Origin: Vibrio gigantis
GTDB taxonomy: Bacteria; Pseudomonadota; Gammaproteobacteria; Enterobacterales; Vibrionaceae
Direction: 5' to 3'
DNA: 64,000 nt
NCBI RefSeq assembly: GCF_024347515.1
Contig: NZ_AP025492.1
Coordinates: 372,001 to 436,000 of the forward strand
Below, in pieces: positions 10,214 through 18,875 of the stretch. Each line of letters begins with the position of its first letter. Position 1 is the stretch's first letter. The notes beneath the pieces were generated by a model. The model worked only from the letters and a program-made list of their open reading frames with translations. It made no database searches and was not told the origin of the DNA. A program made the position numbers and the translations under genes.

Positions 10214-11593
10214 TTACATGTTCTCTTCGGCAAACTCTGCCAGTCGGCTACGTACCACGCCATTGAGGTGAATATTGGCGCTGCCTTCGAAGTTTTTAAA
10301 ACGCTCAACCATGTAGGTTAAACCCGAAGTAACAGGGGTTAGATAGGAAGAGTCGATTTGCGCTAGGTTGCCTGAACAGACAATCTTGGTCCCTTCACCA
10401 CAACGGGTGATGATGGTTTTGATTTGTGAAGCAGTCAGGTTTTGACACTCATCGAGAAGCACAAACGCATTCTGGATGGAACGGCCACGCATGAAGTTGA
10501 TCGACTTGAACTGGATATTGGCTTTATCACAGATGTACTTCATCGACCCTTCGGTACAGTGGTCATTTTTGTGCAGTGCTTCAAGTGTATCGGTCACGGC
10601 AGCCAACCAAGGCAACATTTTCTCTTCCTCTGTACCAGGGAGGAAACCGATCGACTCTCCAATATCAGGCGTGTTTCGGGTTACGATGATCTTATCGAAC
10701 TGTTTACGCTCAATAGTTTGTTCAAGCGCAGCGGCCATAGCTAACAGTGTCTTACCACTGCCTGCCGCACCAGTTAGGATTACCAGGTCAATATCGGGAT
10801 CGAGCAGCGCATCGATCGCCATGCCTTGATAGACGTTCTTGGGTGTGATGTCCCATGCTCTGCGATTCATCAGTCTTTCGCGACTGAGGTCTCTCAGCGT
10901 GATACTTTCCGGTTCAATCTCCTCGACTCGAGCGGCAAAGTCAGTCTCTTCGTCAATTACATATTGGTTAAGGAAGGTTGGTTCAAACGGCGCTCTTGCT
11001 AAGGTGTGCAGGGTCTTACCGCCTAAACTTCTGCTCTCGACATTATCGATACCATCCCAAAATGCGCCCTCAAGTTGTTGAAAGCCTTTGGTGAGGTATT
11101 GGATATCATCAATCAGTTGGTCGGTTTGGTAATCTTCAACGAAACGGACACCAGCGCCTTTAGCTCGTAAGCGCATGTTGATGTCTTTGGTGATGAGAAC
11201 CACTTCGCGTGGTGCGCGTTTATTTTGAAGATAGAGAACTGCGTTGAGGATTCGGTTATCGCCAGCTTTGTCGTCGGCGAAGGCCTTGATACTTTCTTGA
11301 AGTTCGTAATCTGCGAGTATTGAAATACTGCCAGAGGCGTTAATGTCTTTAGAAAATGGAATGCCTTCCGATATTTGGTCGGGTGTGGCTTCCCTGAATA
11401 AGTCTTCGAGGGTTCGAATCGCAATTCTCGCATCTCGAGCAACGTCTCTTTTACTGTCTTTGATTCTGTCGAGTTCTTCTAGCACTGTCATGGGGATAAC
11501 GACATCGTGCTCTTGGAAAGAAAATATAGCGAAGGGTTCGTGAAGTAGGATATTGGTGTCTAAAACAAATAGCTTCCGGTTGGTCTCGCCCAT
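10214..11593 (-). CDS. PIN domain-PhoH ATPase fusion protein (PhoH2/YlaK type)
   Basis: Two-domain protein: an N-terminal PIN ribonuclease domain (about residues 5-150, opening FVLDTNILLHEP with its acidic metal ligands) joined to a C-terminal PhoH-type ATPase with Walker A GAAGSGKTLLA and Walker B VLLDECQN. Related PhoH2 proteins are ATP-dependent RNA helicase/RNases; the cellular substrate in Vibrio is not known from sequence. I chose the ATG at 11593 (459 residues) because an AAGGAG site lies 6 bases upstream, whereas the upstream in-frame ATG at 11632 has no ribosome site. Monocistronic, with a long shared intergenic region before rapA. Confidence 0.9.
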   Translation of the reverse strand: MGETNRKLFVLDTNILLHEPFAIFSFQEHDVVIPMTVLEELDRIKDSKRDVARDARIAIRTLEDLFREATPDQISEGIPFSKDINASGSISILADYELQESIKAFADDKAGDNRILNAVLYLQNKRAPREVVLITKDINMRLRAKGAGVRFVEDYQTDQLIDDIQYLTKGFQQLEGAFWDGIDNVESRSLGGKTLHTLARAPFEPTFLNQYVIDEETDFAARVEEIEPESITLRDLSRERLMNRRAWDITPKNVYQGMAIDALLDPDIDLVILTGAAGSGKTLLAMAAALEQTIERKQFDKIIVTRNTPDIGESIGFLPGTEEEKMLPWLAAVTDTLEALHKNDHCTEGSMKYICDKANIQFKSINFMRGRSIQNAFVLLDECQNLTASQIKTIITRCGEGTKIVCSGNLAQIDSSYLTPVTSGLTYMVERFKNFEGSANIHLNGVVRSRLAEFAEENM

Positions 11594-12058
11594 AGCATCT
11601 CCTTGCCGACGTGCGGCTTGCCTTGCATTCATTGAACGTAGATAAAGCTCATATAAAGATTAGTATCTGATTCTGGTGATAGTCAACTACTCACCTAAAC
11701 TTCATCTAGAGGAATAACACCATATCGTTGTAGATGAATATGGCGTATTCGTTTGAGAGCAGCAATCTGCTATCCATAGAGTAACCATGAGTTTTTGACA
11801 GTTTGATTGCATTGGCGAAAACAGAAAAAAAGCACGAAATCATCTCCTTTAGGCGTGACCTAAATCACAGCATCGAGTAAGATTAGCGACCTTTTTCTGC
11901 ACCATTTTCTCGAGATATTTATTATTGAGAGCGCACTTAAAAAGTGGCTGCAAACTAGGCATTTTTGGCTATATTTTTAGTTCAGGAGCGAGAACGTTCT
12001 TGTTTGAAACTGCAGTTAAAAGACCAAATTCCAACTATAAGATTGAGGTAGTCGATTC
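11594..12058. other. Divergent intergenic region between phoH2 and rapA
   Basis: About 465 bases with no credible gene. It must hold promoters for the minus-strand PIN-PhoH gene and for rapA. The only distinct motif I recognise is a CRP/FNR-like palindrome (listed separately). A GAGGT ribosome site precedes the rapA ATG. Confidence 0.6.
11854..11869. promoter_or_regulatory. CRP-like site upstream of rapA
   Basis: CGTGA-CCTAAA-TCACA keeps both cores of the CRP consensus TGTGA-N6-TCACA with one mismatch. It is about 190 bases before the rapA start and 260 before the PIN-PhoH start. Which gene it serves, if any, is unknown. Confidence 0.45.
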
Positions 12059-14968
12059 ATGACATTTGCTTTGGGGCAACGCTGGATAAGCGATACGGAG
12101 AGCGATTTAGGTTTAGGTACCGTTGTAGCAATGGATGCTCGCACAGTGACACTAATGTTTGCAGCGTCAGAAGAAAACCGTGTTTATGCACGTACTGATG
12201 CTCCCGTAACCCGAGTAACGTTTAATGTAGGCGATGTCATCGAATGCCAAGAAGGTTGGTCTCTGTCTGTCGAAGAAGTTATCGAAGACAAAGGACTGCT
12301 AACCTACTTAGGTACTCGCGAAGATACCCAAGAAACAGAAGTCGCTCTGCGTGAAATCTTCTTAAGCAATCAGATCCGCTTTAACAAGCCACAAGATAAG
12401 CTGTACGCAGGTCAAATCGACCGTATGGATAACTTTGTGTTGCGTTATCGCGCACTGAGCAATCAATACCAACAGCACAAGAGCCCAATGCGCGGCCTGT
12501 GTGGTATGCGTGCTGGCTTGATTCCTCATCAGTTATACATCGCTCATGAAGTGGGTCGTCGTCACGCTCCGCGTGTTTTGCTTGCTGATGAAGTTGGCCT
12601 AGGTAAAACCATCGAAGCGGGCATGATCATCCACCAACAAGTGTTGTCTGGTCGTGCAGAACGTATTCTGATTGTAGTGCCTGAAACTCTACAGCATCAA
12701 TGGTTAGTTGAGATGATGCGCCGTTTCAATTTGCACTTCTCTATCTTTGACGAAGAGCGTTGTATTGAAGCCTTTGCAGAATCAGATAACCCATTTGATA
12801 CTCAGCAATACGTTCTGTGTTCTTTGGATTTCCTACGTAAGAGCCGTAAGCGCTACGAGCAAGCACTTGAAGGTGAGTGGGATCTGTTGGTTGTCGATGA
12901 AGCTCACCACCTTGAGTGGAGCCAAGAGAAACCAAGTCGTGAATACCAAGTCGTTGAAGGCTTAGCTGAAAATACTTCTGGCGCACTACTACTAACAGCA
13001 ACACCTGAACAGCTTGGTCGCGAGAGTCACTTTGCACGTCTGCGTCTGCTGGACCCTGATCGTTTCTACGACTACGAAGCATTCGTTGAAGAAGAAGACC
13101 AATACGCACCGGTTGCTGATGCAGTAACGGCTCTGTTCTCTGGTGTGAAGCTTGAAAACAGTGCGAAGAACCAGATTACTGAACTGCTTTCTGAACAAGA
13201 TGTTGAGCCGCTATTCCGTGTGATTGAAGGTGATAGCAGCGAAGAAGAGCAAGCACTGGCTCGTCAAGAACTGATTGATAACCTTATGGATCGCCATGGT
13301 ACAGGTCGTGTTCTTTTCAGAAACACACGTGCTGCTATTAAAGGCTTCCCTAAGCGTAATGTAAACCTACTGCCGATGGACATTCCAACGCAGTACACAA
13401 CCTCAATGCGCGTATCTGGCATGATCGGTGGCAAGATGGCTCCCGAAGCTCGTGCTATGAAGATGCTGTACCCAGAAGAGATCTTCCAAGAGTTTGAAGG
13501 TGAAGATTCAAGCTGGTGGCAATTCGATTCACGCGTTAACTGGTTGATTGAAAAGATCCAAGATAAGCGCAGCGAAAAGATCCTAGTGATCGCCTCTCGT
13601 GCAAGTACGGCTTTGCAATTAGAGCAAGCGCTGCGTGAGCGTGAAGGTGTACGTGCAACCGTATTCCACGAAGGCATGTCGATTCTAGAGCGTGATAAAG
13701 CGGCGGCTTACTTTGCTCAAGAAGAGGGCGGCGCTCAGGTTCTTATCTGTAGTGAGATCGGTTCTGAAGGTCGTAACTTCCAGTTCGCTAACCAACTCGT
13801 AATGTTTGATCTTCCATTCAACCCAGATTTGCTTGAACAACGTATCGGTCGTTTGGATCGTATTGGTCAGCTGCGTGATATCGACATCCATGTTCCTTAC
13901 TTGAAAGGTACATCACAGGCGATTCTTGCGCGTTGGTTCGATGAAGGTCTGAACGCGTTTGCCGAGACTTGTCCAACAGGTCGCACGGTTTACGACAAGT
14001 ACTCAGATGTTCTTATTGAGATGCTAGCTTCTGGCAACACAGATCAACTTGATGAAGTGATTGAAGAGTCTGCTAAGTTAAACCAAAGCCTGAAATCAGA
14101 CCTAGAAAAAGGCCGAGATCGCCTGCTCGAGATGCACTCAAACGGCGGTGATAAAGCGCATGAAATTGCAGAAAAGATCGCGTCGACTGACGGTGATACT
14201 AATCTAGTAACCTTTGCACTGAGCTTGTTCGATACGATTGGTTTGAACCAAGACGACAAGGGTGAAAATGCGCTGGTTATAACGCCATCTGAACATATGA
14301 TGGTTCCAAGCTACCCTGGCTTACCGTACGAAGGCGCAACCATCACGTTCGACCGTGATACGGCACTTTCTCGTGAAGATATGAACTTCATTAGCTGGGA
14401 GCACCCAATGATTCAGGGCGGTATTGATTTGTTACTGAGTGAAGGGGTGGGCGCATCAGCGGTATCGCTACTGAAAAATAAAGCGCTGCCAGTTGGTACT
14501 ATCTTGCTTGAGTTGGTTTACCTTGTGGATGCGCAAGCACCGAAACGCAGCGGTATCAGCCAGTTCCTGCCTAAAACTCCGATTCGTTTGATGATGGATG
14601 GTCGTGGTAACGATCTATCTGCTCAGGTTGAGTTTGATAGCTTTAACCGCCAGTTAAGCCCGGTGAACCGTCACCTAGCAAGTAAGCTAGTGAACTCGGT
14701 ACAAGGTGAAATTCACAAGCTAATCGAAGCGGGTGAGACGCATGTATTGCCGAAGGTTGAAGAAGTTCGTCAGCAAGCTCAGAAAGATATGCAAACTAAC
14801 TTGAACGGTGAGCTAGAGCGTCTACAAGCGCTTAAAGCGGTGAACCCTAACATTCGTGATGAAGAGCTAGAGGTAATCGAAGCTCAAATCAATGAACTAA
14901 CAGGCTACATCAGCAAAGCTCAGGTTCAGCTAGATTCATTACGCTTGATTGTGGTTTCTCACAACTAG
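12059..14968 (+). CDS. rapA: RNA polymerase-associated Swi2/Snf2 ATPase RapA
   Basis: RapA (HepA, 969 residues) binds RNA polymerase and uses ATP hydrolysis to recycle it from posttermination complexes. Two N-terminal Tudor-like domains (about 1-110) precede the helicase core with motif [13 protein letters not shown] and motif [10 protein letters not shown]. The second RecA lobe carries the [12 protein letters not shown] motif VI. The C-terminal region is charged and predicted to be helical. Length is essentially that of the E. coli protein (968). The gene is flanked by its own promoter region and a hairpin terminator, so it is monocistronic. Confidence 0.97.
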   Translation: MTFALGQRWISDTESDLGLGTVVAMDARTVTLMFAASEENRVYARTDAPVTRVTFNVGDVIECQEGWSLSVEEVIEDKGLLTYLGTREDTQETEVALREIFLSNQIRFNKPQDKLYAGQIDRMDNFVLRYRALSNQYQQHKSPMRGLCGMRAGLIPHQLYIAHEVGRRHAPRVLLADEVGLGKTIEAGMIIHQQVLSGRAERILIVVPETLQHQWLVEMMRRFNLHFSIFDEERCIEAFAESDNPFDTQQYVLCSLDFLRKSRKRYEQALEGEWDLLVVDEAHHLEWSQEKPSREYQVVEGLAENTSGALLLTATPEQLGRESHFARLRLLDPDRFYDYEAFVEEEDQYAPVADAVTALFSGVKLENSAKNQITELLSEQDVEPLFRVIEGDSSEEEQALARQELIDNLMDRHGTGRVLFRNTRAAIKGFPKRNVNLLPMDIPTQYTTSMRVSGMIGGKMAPEARAMKMLYPEEIFQEFEGEDSSWWQFDSRVNWLIEKIQDKRSEKILVIASRASTALQLEQALREREGVRATVFHEGMSILERDKAAAYFAQEEGGAQVLICSEIGSEGRNFQFANQLVMFDLPFNPDLLEQRIGRLDRIGQLRDIDIHVPYLKGTSQAILARWFDEGLNAFAETCPTGRTVYDKYSDVLIEMLASGNTDQLDEVIEESAKLNQSLKSDLEKGRDRLLEMHSNGGDKAHEIAEKIASTDGDTNLVTFALSLFDTIGLNQDDKGENALVITPSEHMMVPSYPGLPYEGATITFDRDTALSREDMNFISWEHPMIQGGIDLLLSEGVGASAVSLLKNKALPVGTILLELVYLVDAQAPKRSGISQFLPKTPIRLMMDGRGNDLSAQVEFDSFNRQLSPVNRHLASKLVNSVQGEIHKLIEAGETHVLPKVEEVRQQAQKDMQTNLNGELERLQALKAVNPNIRDEELEVIEAQINELTGYISKAQVQLDSLRLIVVSHN

Positions 14969-14996
14969 TTTTGAAATAGCGAAATGCTTCAAATAG

Positions 14997-15027
14997 ATAA
15001 GGCCTTCATCATGAAGGCCTTATTTTT
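14997..15027 (+). terminator. Intrinsic terminator after rapA
   Basis: Near-perfect 13-base arms ATAAGGCCTTCAT / ATGAAGGCCTTAT separated by one base, followed by a T-rich tract. The terminal base pairs near the loop would be unpaired in practice. Confidence 0.85.
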
Positions 15028-15078
15028 ATCTAGCGTTTGAAAGGTGTTTGGGATGTTGAAAGTGTAATTTCAGAGGAA

Positions 15079-16359
15079 TTACATTAACCACTTCCACCAA
15101 ACAAATACCGCTAAGAAGCCAAATAGGTACACAAGACCTGCTACAGACAACCATTTTAACTTGGTGCCGATAGCTAGCGCTTCAGGAAGCTTGGTTTTGT
15201 TTACCAAAATGAAGTTAAGTAGAGCGAAGAACGGTGTCGTAGCAAAAGCTAACACCATTGCAAAATCCAGCATTGGCATCAATGCAGCACTGAAGAACAT
15301 TACAATCGCCAATGCCGCGATAGAGACAATGATGATCCAGCCTTGCAGCATTCTTGGGCTCGAGTCTTTTTTGAATAACAGACGTTGTGATTCAGCAAGT
15401 ACACGTGAGTAGCCGTCGATAACCGTAATCGTACTGCCAAAGATACAGAAGAAAGCGATAAGAGCGATTAATGGACGAGACCATTCACCAATCGTTGAGG
15501 CGTAGATCCCTACTAATTGATGAGTAAACCCAACACCAGAGCGAGACAGTTCAACCCCTGAACCGTGAAGGACTAGCGCACCTAACGCAACGAATACTAA
15601 AGCAAGCAGTGCCGTACCAATGTAGCCGACATTGAAATCGAACAATGCTGATTGAGCAGTCACTTCTTGTTTTTCTTTTTGGCTTTTTAGCCACATAGAG
15701 GTGATGCTGGATATTTCGATAGGCGCAGGCATCCAACCCATGGTCACCACGATAAAGCCAATAGCGGCTAATGACCAAGGAGATGGTGGAACAAAAGCTG
15801 CGTCAGGTTCGACTGGAGAGCCGATAGCAATGGCAACGGCAGCTAAGGTTGTGATGGTCAGGATCGCCATGATCGCTTTAGATAGCGTATCAAGAGCACG
15901 ATAATGGCCAGCAAACAGAATGATCAAACAGGTCGCTAAAACGATCATACAAAGCGTGATGGTCGCTAGATCGAAAGGAACAAAGTAGCTAAGTAGACTT
16001 GCACTGAATAATAACAAAGCAGCCGTGTTCACGACGGCGGAAATGGCACTCAGTATTGAAAAGATAACAAGGTAAGGTCGGCCTAGGTTAGAGTAACCCT
16101 CAACCAAGCTTTGTCCGGTTCCGAGCGTATATTGTATACCGGCTCTAAAGAATGGGTATTTAAATACGTTAACCAGGATAATAAGAGCAGCGAGCTGCCA
16201 GCCATAAATCGCACCAGCTTTGGTAGAGGCGACTAAGTGAGAGCCACCAACTGCCGCAGCAGCCATCATGATACCTGGGCCAAGAGACTTGATTAAACTT
16301 GATAGGGGAGCAGAGGTTTGTGTTTTTTCTGTGGTTGTTTTAACCGTACTTTCCATCAT
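15079..16359 (-). CDS. Nramp-family transporter lacking the canonical DPGN motif
   Basis: Polytopic membrane protein of 426 residues with about 11 hydrophobic segments and the Nramp fold signature LGPGIMMAAAAVGGSHLV at the start of the first membrane helix. In classical Mn/Fe transporters this helix carries the metal-binding DPGN motif; here the position reads VGGSHL with no Asp. Helix 6, normally with MPH, reads MGWMPAPIEISS. So the fold is recognisable but both metal-binding motifs differ, and a different ion or another substrate is likely. Monocistronic. A weak TTGACG-N16-TATTGA promoter lies upstream on the minus strand. Family assignment is firm; the substrate is not. Confidence 0.82.
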   Translation of the reverse strand: MMESTVKTTTEKTQTSAPLSSLIKSLGPGIMMAAAAVGGSHLVASTKAGAIYGWQLAALIILVNVFKYPFFRAGIQYTLGTGQSLVEGYSNLGRPYLVIFSILSAISAVVNTAALLLFSASLLSYFVPFDLATITLCMIVLATCLIILFAGHYRALDTLSKAIMAILTITTLAAVAIAIGSPVEPDAAFVPPSPWSLAAIGFIVVTMGWMPAPIEISSITSMWLKSQKEKQEVTAQSALFDFNVGYIGTALLALVFVALGALVLHGSGVELSRSGVGFTHQLVGIYASTIGEWSRPLIALIAFFCIFGSTITVIDGYSRVLAESQRLLFKKDSSPRMLQGWIIIVSIAALAIVMFFSAALMPMLDFAMVLAFATTPFFALLNFILVNKTKLPEALAIGTKLKWLSVAGLVYLFGFLAVFVWWKWLM

Positions 16360-16514
16360 TTTTCCTTTGATGCTGACTTCTTATTTTCCGTTACTCTATC
16401 AATACCATGTTTTGTAAGCTCGTCAACTTTTATGTACAAAAATGTTGGAAGTTGTATTTAATAATAAACAAATCAACCGTAAATTATTTATTTACCAGTA
16501 ATTAAGAGGCTTCA

Positions 16515-17249
16515 ATGGCGTTAGAACAGTACACACCACCACGTGAACCGTGGATTGATATTGTCTATCAAGATGACGATATTCTTGTGGTGAACAAGCC
16601 TGCGGGTCTACTTTCAGTACCGGGCCGGTTGCCAGAGCATTACGACAGTATGTGGAGTCGTTTAGTCGAGGAGTTTGCTGATATTCAGGTGGTTCACCGC
16701 TTAGATATGTCGACCTCTGGTTTGATGCTGTTAGCTAAGCATAAGCAGGCAGAGCGTCATTTGAAAAAGCAGTTCCAATATCGCCTGACGCACAAACTGT
16801 ATTACGCACGCGTATGGGGAGCGGTTGAGCATAAAGAAGGTTTGATCGAACTGCCACTCATCTGTGATTGGCCAAATCGCCCTAGGCAGAAAGTGTGTTT
16901 TGAAGACGGTAAACCATCACAGACTCGTTATGTGGTGGAGCAAGAAGAGACTCAAACCACCTTGTTGAAGTTACTGCCGATTACCGGACGTTCTCACCAA
17001 TTAAGAGTGCACTGCATGGAAATAGGCGCACCTATTGTGGGCGATGAGTTTTACGCAACACCAGAAGCGTTTGAATATAGTGATAGGTTGGCTTTGCATG
17101 CGTGTGAACTGAGTTTCTATCATCCAGCGAACAACCAACTATTCAAAGCCTTTGTCCCTTGTGACTTTTACCCTCAAGCGTCACCACAAATCGAACAGCA
17201 CTTTGAAATTGCGCCTGATCTTCCAGACTACAGTAAGCTAAAAGCTTAG
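16515..17249 (+). CDS. rluA: Dual-specificity pseudouridine synthase RluA
   Basis: RluA (244 residues) makes pseudouridine at position 746 of 23S rRNA and position 32 of several tRNAs. The catalytic motif VVHRLDMSTSGLML with its Asp is intact, as is the C-terminal GRSHQLRVHCMEIG motif of the RluA family. There is no S4 domain, which distinguishes it from RluC and RluD. An AAGAGG site precedes the ATG. It is followed by a dehydrogenase gene after a 37-base gap on the same strand. Confidence 0.92.
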   Translation: MALEQYTPPREPWIDIVYQDDDILVVNKPAGLLSVPGRLPEHYDSMWSRLVEEFADIQVVHRLDMSTSGLMLLAKHKQAERHLKKQFQYRLTHKLYYARVWGAVEHKEGLIELPLICDWPNRPRQKVCFEDGKPSQTRYVVEQEETQTTLLKLLPITGRSHQLRVHCMEIGAPIVGDEFYATPEAFEYSDRLALHACELSFYHPANNQLFKAFVPCDFYPQASPQIEQHFEIAPDLPDYSKLKA

Positions 17250-17286
17250 AATAAGATTAACCATTCGACTTATCCAAGGAAGTACA

Positions 17287-18249
17287 ATGCCGAAGCTGAA
17301 AGTGGTCTTTCTCGACCGAGCCACAATCCCATCTCAAATTCATTTAAAACCTCTGAGCTTTGAGCATGATTGGGTGGAGTACGATTTCACGGGTCCTGAG
17401 CAAGTGTCGGAGCGAGTTGAAGAAGCTGATGTGGTGATCACTAACAAGGTGGTGCTCAATGAGTCGAATCTCGCTGGTGCTAAAAAACTCAAGTTGATCG
17501 CGGTTTCAGCGACCGGAGTCAACAATGTCGATGTGGAATACTGCGAATCTAAAAACATTGCTGTGACAAACGTACAAGGCTACGCGACTCAATCGGTTCC
17601 TGAGCATGTTATCGCAATGCTATTCGCTCTTAAACGAAACCTTGTTGGTTATCATAAAGACATTGAGGCGAGCGAGTGGCAAAAGGACAAGCAATTCTGC
17701 TTCTTTACTCATCCGATTCAAGATGTGGCTGGCAGTACATTGGGTTTAATGGGCAGTGGCAGCTTAGGCCAAGCAACCGCGATATTAGCTAAAGCAATTG
17801 GTATGAAGGTGATGTTTGCCGAGCGAAAAGGGGCGGACTCTTGTCGAGAAGGGTATCTGCCTTTTGAAACTGTTTTAAAGCAAGCGGATGCAATCAGCTT
17901 ACATTGTCCATTGACTGATGCGACCCAAAATCTGATTTCAGAGCGAGAGCTCACAATGATGAAATCGAGCGCGGTGTTGATTAATGCCGGGCGCGGAGGT
18001 CTAGTAGATGAACAGGCCTTGGTTGAAGCTCTGAAGAACAATCACATTGCTGGAGCTGGCATGGATGTGTTTACTCAAGAGCCAGCCGACAACTCAAATC
18101 CACTGTTGGCTAACAGCCATTTGCCAAACTTGCTACTCACACCACATGTAGCGTGGGGTAGTGACAGCTCTATTCAAAAACTGTCTGATATCTTAATGGA
18201 TAATATTGATGGCTTTATCGCTGGTAGTCCGCAAAACATAGTGAACTAA
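17287..18249 (+). CDS. D-isomer-specific 2-hydroxyacid dehydrogenase
   Basis: NAD(P)-dependent oxidoreductase (320 residues) of the D-2-hydroxyacid dehydrogenase family, which includes hydroxypyruvate/glyoxylate reductases and glycerate dehydrogenase. The Rossmann motif GLMGSGSLGQATAIL is visible, followed by the NAGRGGLVDEQALVEAL signature with the following Glu, and the catalytic His in TPHVAWGS. The Arg normally expected in the substrate loop lies near the VSATGVNNVD region, but I cannot place it with certainty. It is probably cotranscribed with rluA. The physiological substrate is not decided by sequence. Confidence 0.9.
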   Translation: MPKLKVVFLDRATIPSQIHLKPLSFEHDWVEYDFTGPEQVSERVEEADVVITNKVVLNESNLAGAKKLKLIAVSATGVNNVDVEYCESKNIAVTNVQGYATQSVPEHVIAMLFALKRNLVGYHKDIEASEWQKDKQFCFFTHPIQDVAGSTLGLMGSGSLGQATAILAKAIGMKVMFAERKGADSCREGYLPFETVLKQADAISLHCPLTDATQNLISERELTMMKSSAVLINAGRGGLVDEQALVEALKNNHIAGAGMDVFTQEPADNSNPLLANSHLPNLLLTPHVAWGSDSSIQKLSDILMDNIDGFIAGSPQNIVN

Positions 18250-18280
18250 CTCTAAAGCTATGTAGCATGAGTTAAAAACA

Positions 18281-18310
18281 AAAAAGGTTGGCGTGTAGGC
18301 CAACCTTTTT
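18281..18310. terminator. Bidirectional terminator between dehydrogenase and usp genes
   Basis: Stem AAAAAGGTTGG / CCAACCTTTTT with an 8-base loop and runs of A and T on both sides, placed between convergent genes. A very similar stem sequence terminates the leu operon at 39928-39954. Confidence 0.88.
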
Positions 18311-18333
18311 AGATTGTGTGTCGATTAAATGAC

Positions 18334-18771
18334 TTAACCTTGCGGTTTAACCACCAATACGTTGATTGGTGAGTTCTGTACTACTTTGCTTGCAACCGAG
18401 CCAAGTACCACTTTGTCGATTTTCGAACGCTTATGGCTAGGCATCACGATAAGGTCGGCGCCAAGCTTTTCTGCGTAATCAAGAATCGTCGCGTAGGTTT
18501 TACCCTCAGCAACATGAACCTTGTAAACCACTTCATCGTCGATGTGTTTGTCGGCGAACTCTTTCAGCTGATTTTTAACATCCAGTTTCATTTGGTTCGC
18601 TGCATCTTTCGGGAAGTAAGATGCCACCATCGACATGTGAATGCCTGGCAGTACGTTCAGAATATGGATTTCAGCATTGCTGTGTTTTGCGTGCCATACC
18701 GCCAGTTCGACTGCCTTATCAGAAAAGCCTTTGTCATTAAGATCAACAGGAACAAGGATTTGTTTATACAT
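18334..18771 (-). CDS. Universal stress protein, UspF/UspG-like
   Basis: Single-domain UspA-fold protein of 145 residues starting MYKQILVPVDLNDKGFSDKA. The phosphate-binding loop usually written GxxG-N9-G(S/T) reads PSHKRSKIDKVVLGS here, keeping the final GS but not the first two glycines, a form seen in UspF/UspG-like proteins. The gene lies 104 bases downstream of the TRAP permease on the same strand. A Usp protein next to a TRAP transporter recalls Halomonas TeaD, an ATP-binding regulator of the TeaABC TRAP system. That parallel is inference. Confidence 0.88.
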   Translation of the reverse strand: MYKQILVPVDLNDKGFSDKAVELAVWHAKHSNAEIHILNVLPGIHMSMVASYFPKDAANQMKLDVKNQLKEFADKHIDDEVVYKVHVAEGKTYATILDYAEKLGADLIVMPSHKRSKIDKVVLGSVASKVVQNSPINVLVVKPQG

Positions 18772-18875
18772 GTATTCGTCTCTTTTTAATCAGTGCCAAG
18801 CTCTCACTTAGCACTGTAATTATCCTTTCCATGTAATAAAGCTAAATAGCGTTAAGTGCTACTCAGCCTTATCCA

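Noticed and set aside
10442..11081. Several plus-strand ORFs opposite the PIN-PhoH gene
   Set aside because: They shadow a conserved gene with intact Walker motifs, and show no family resemblance.
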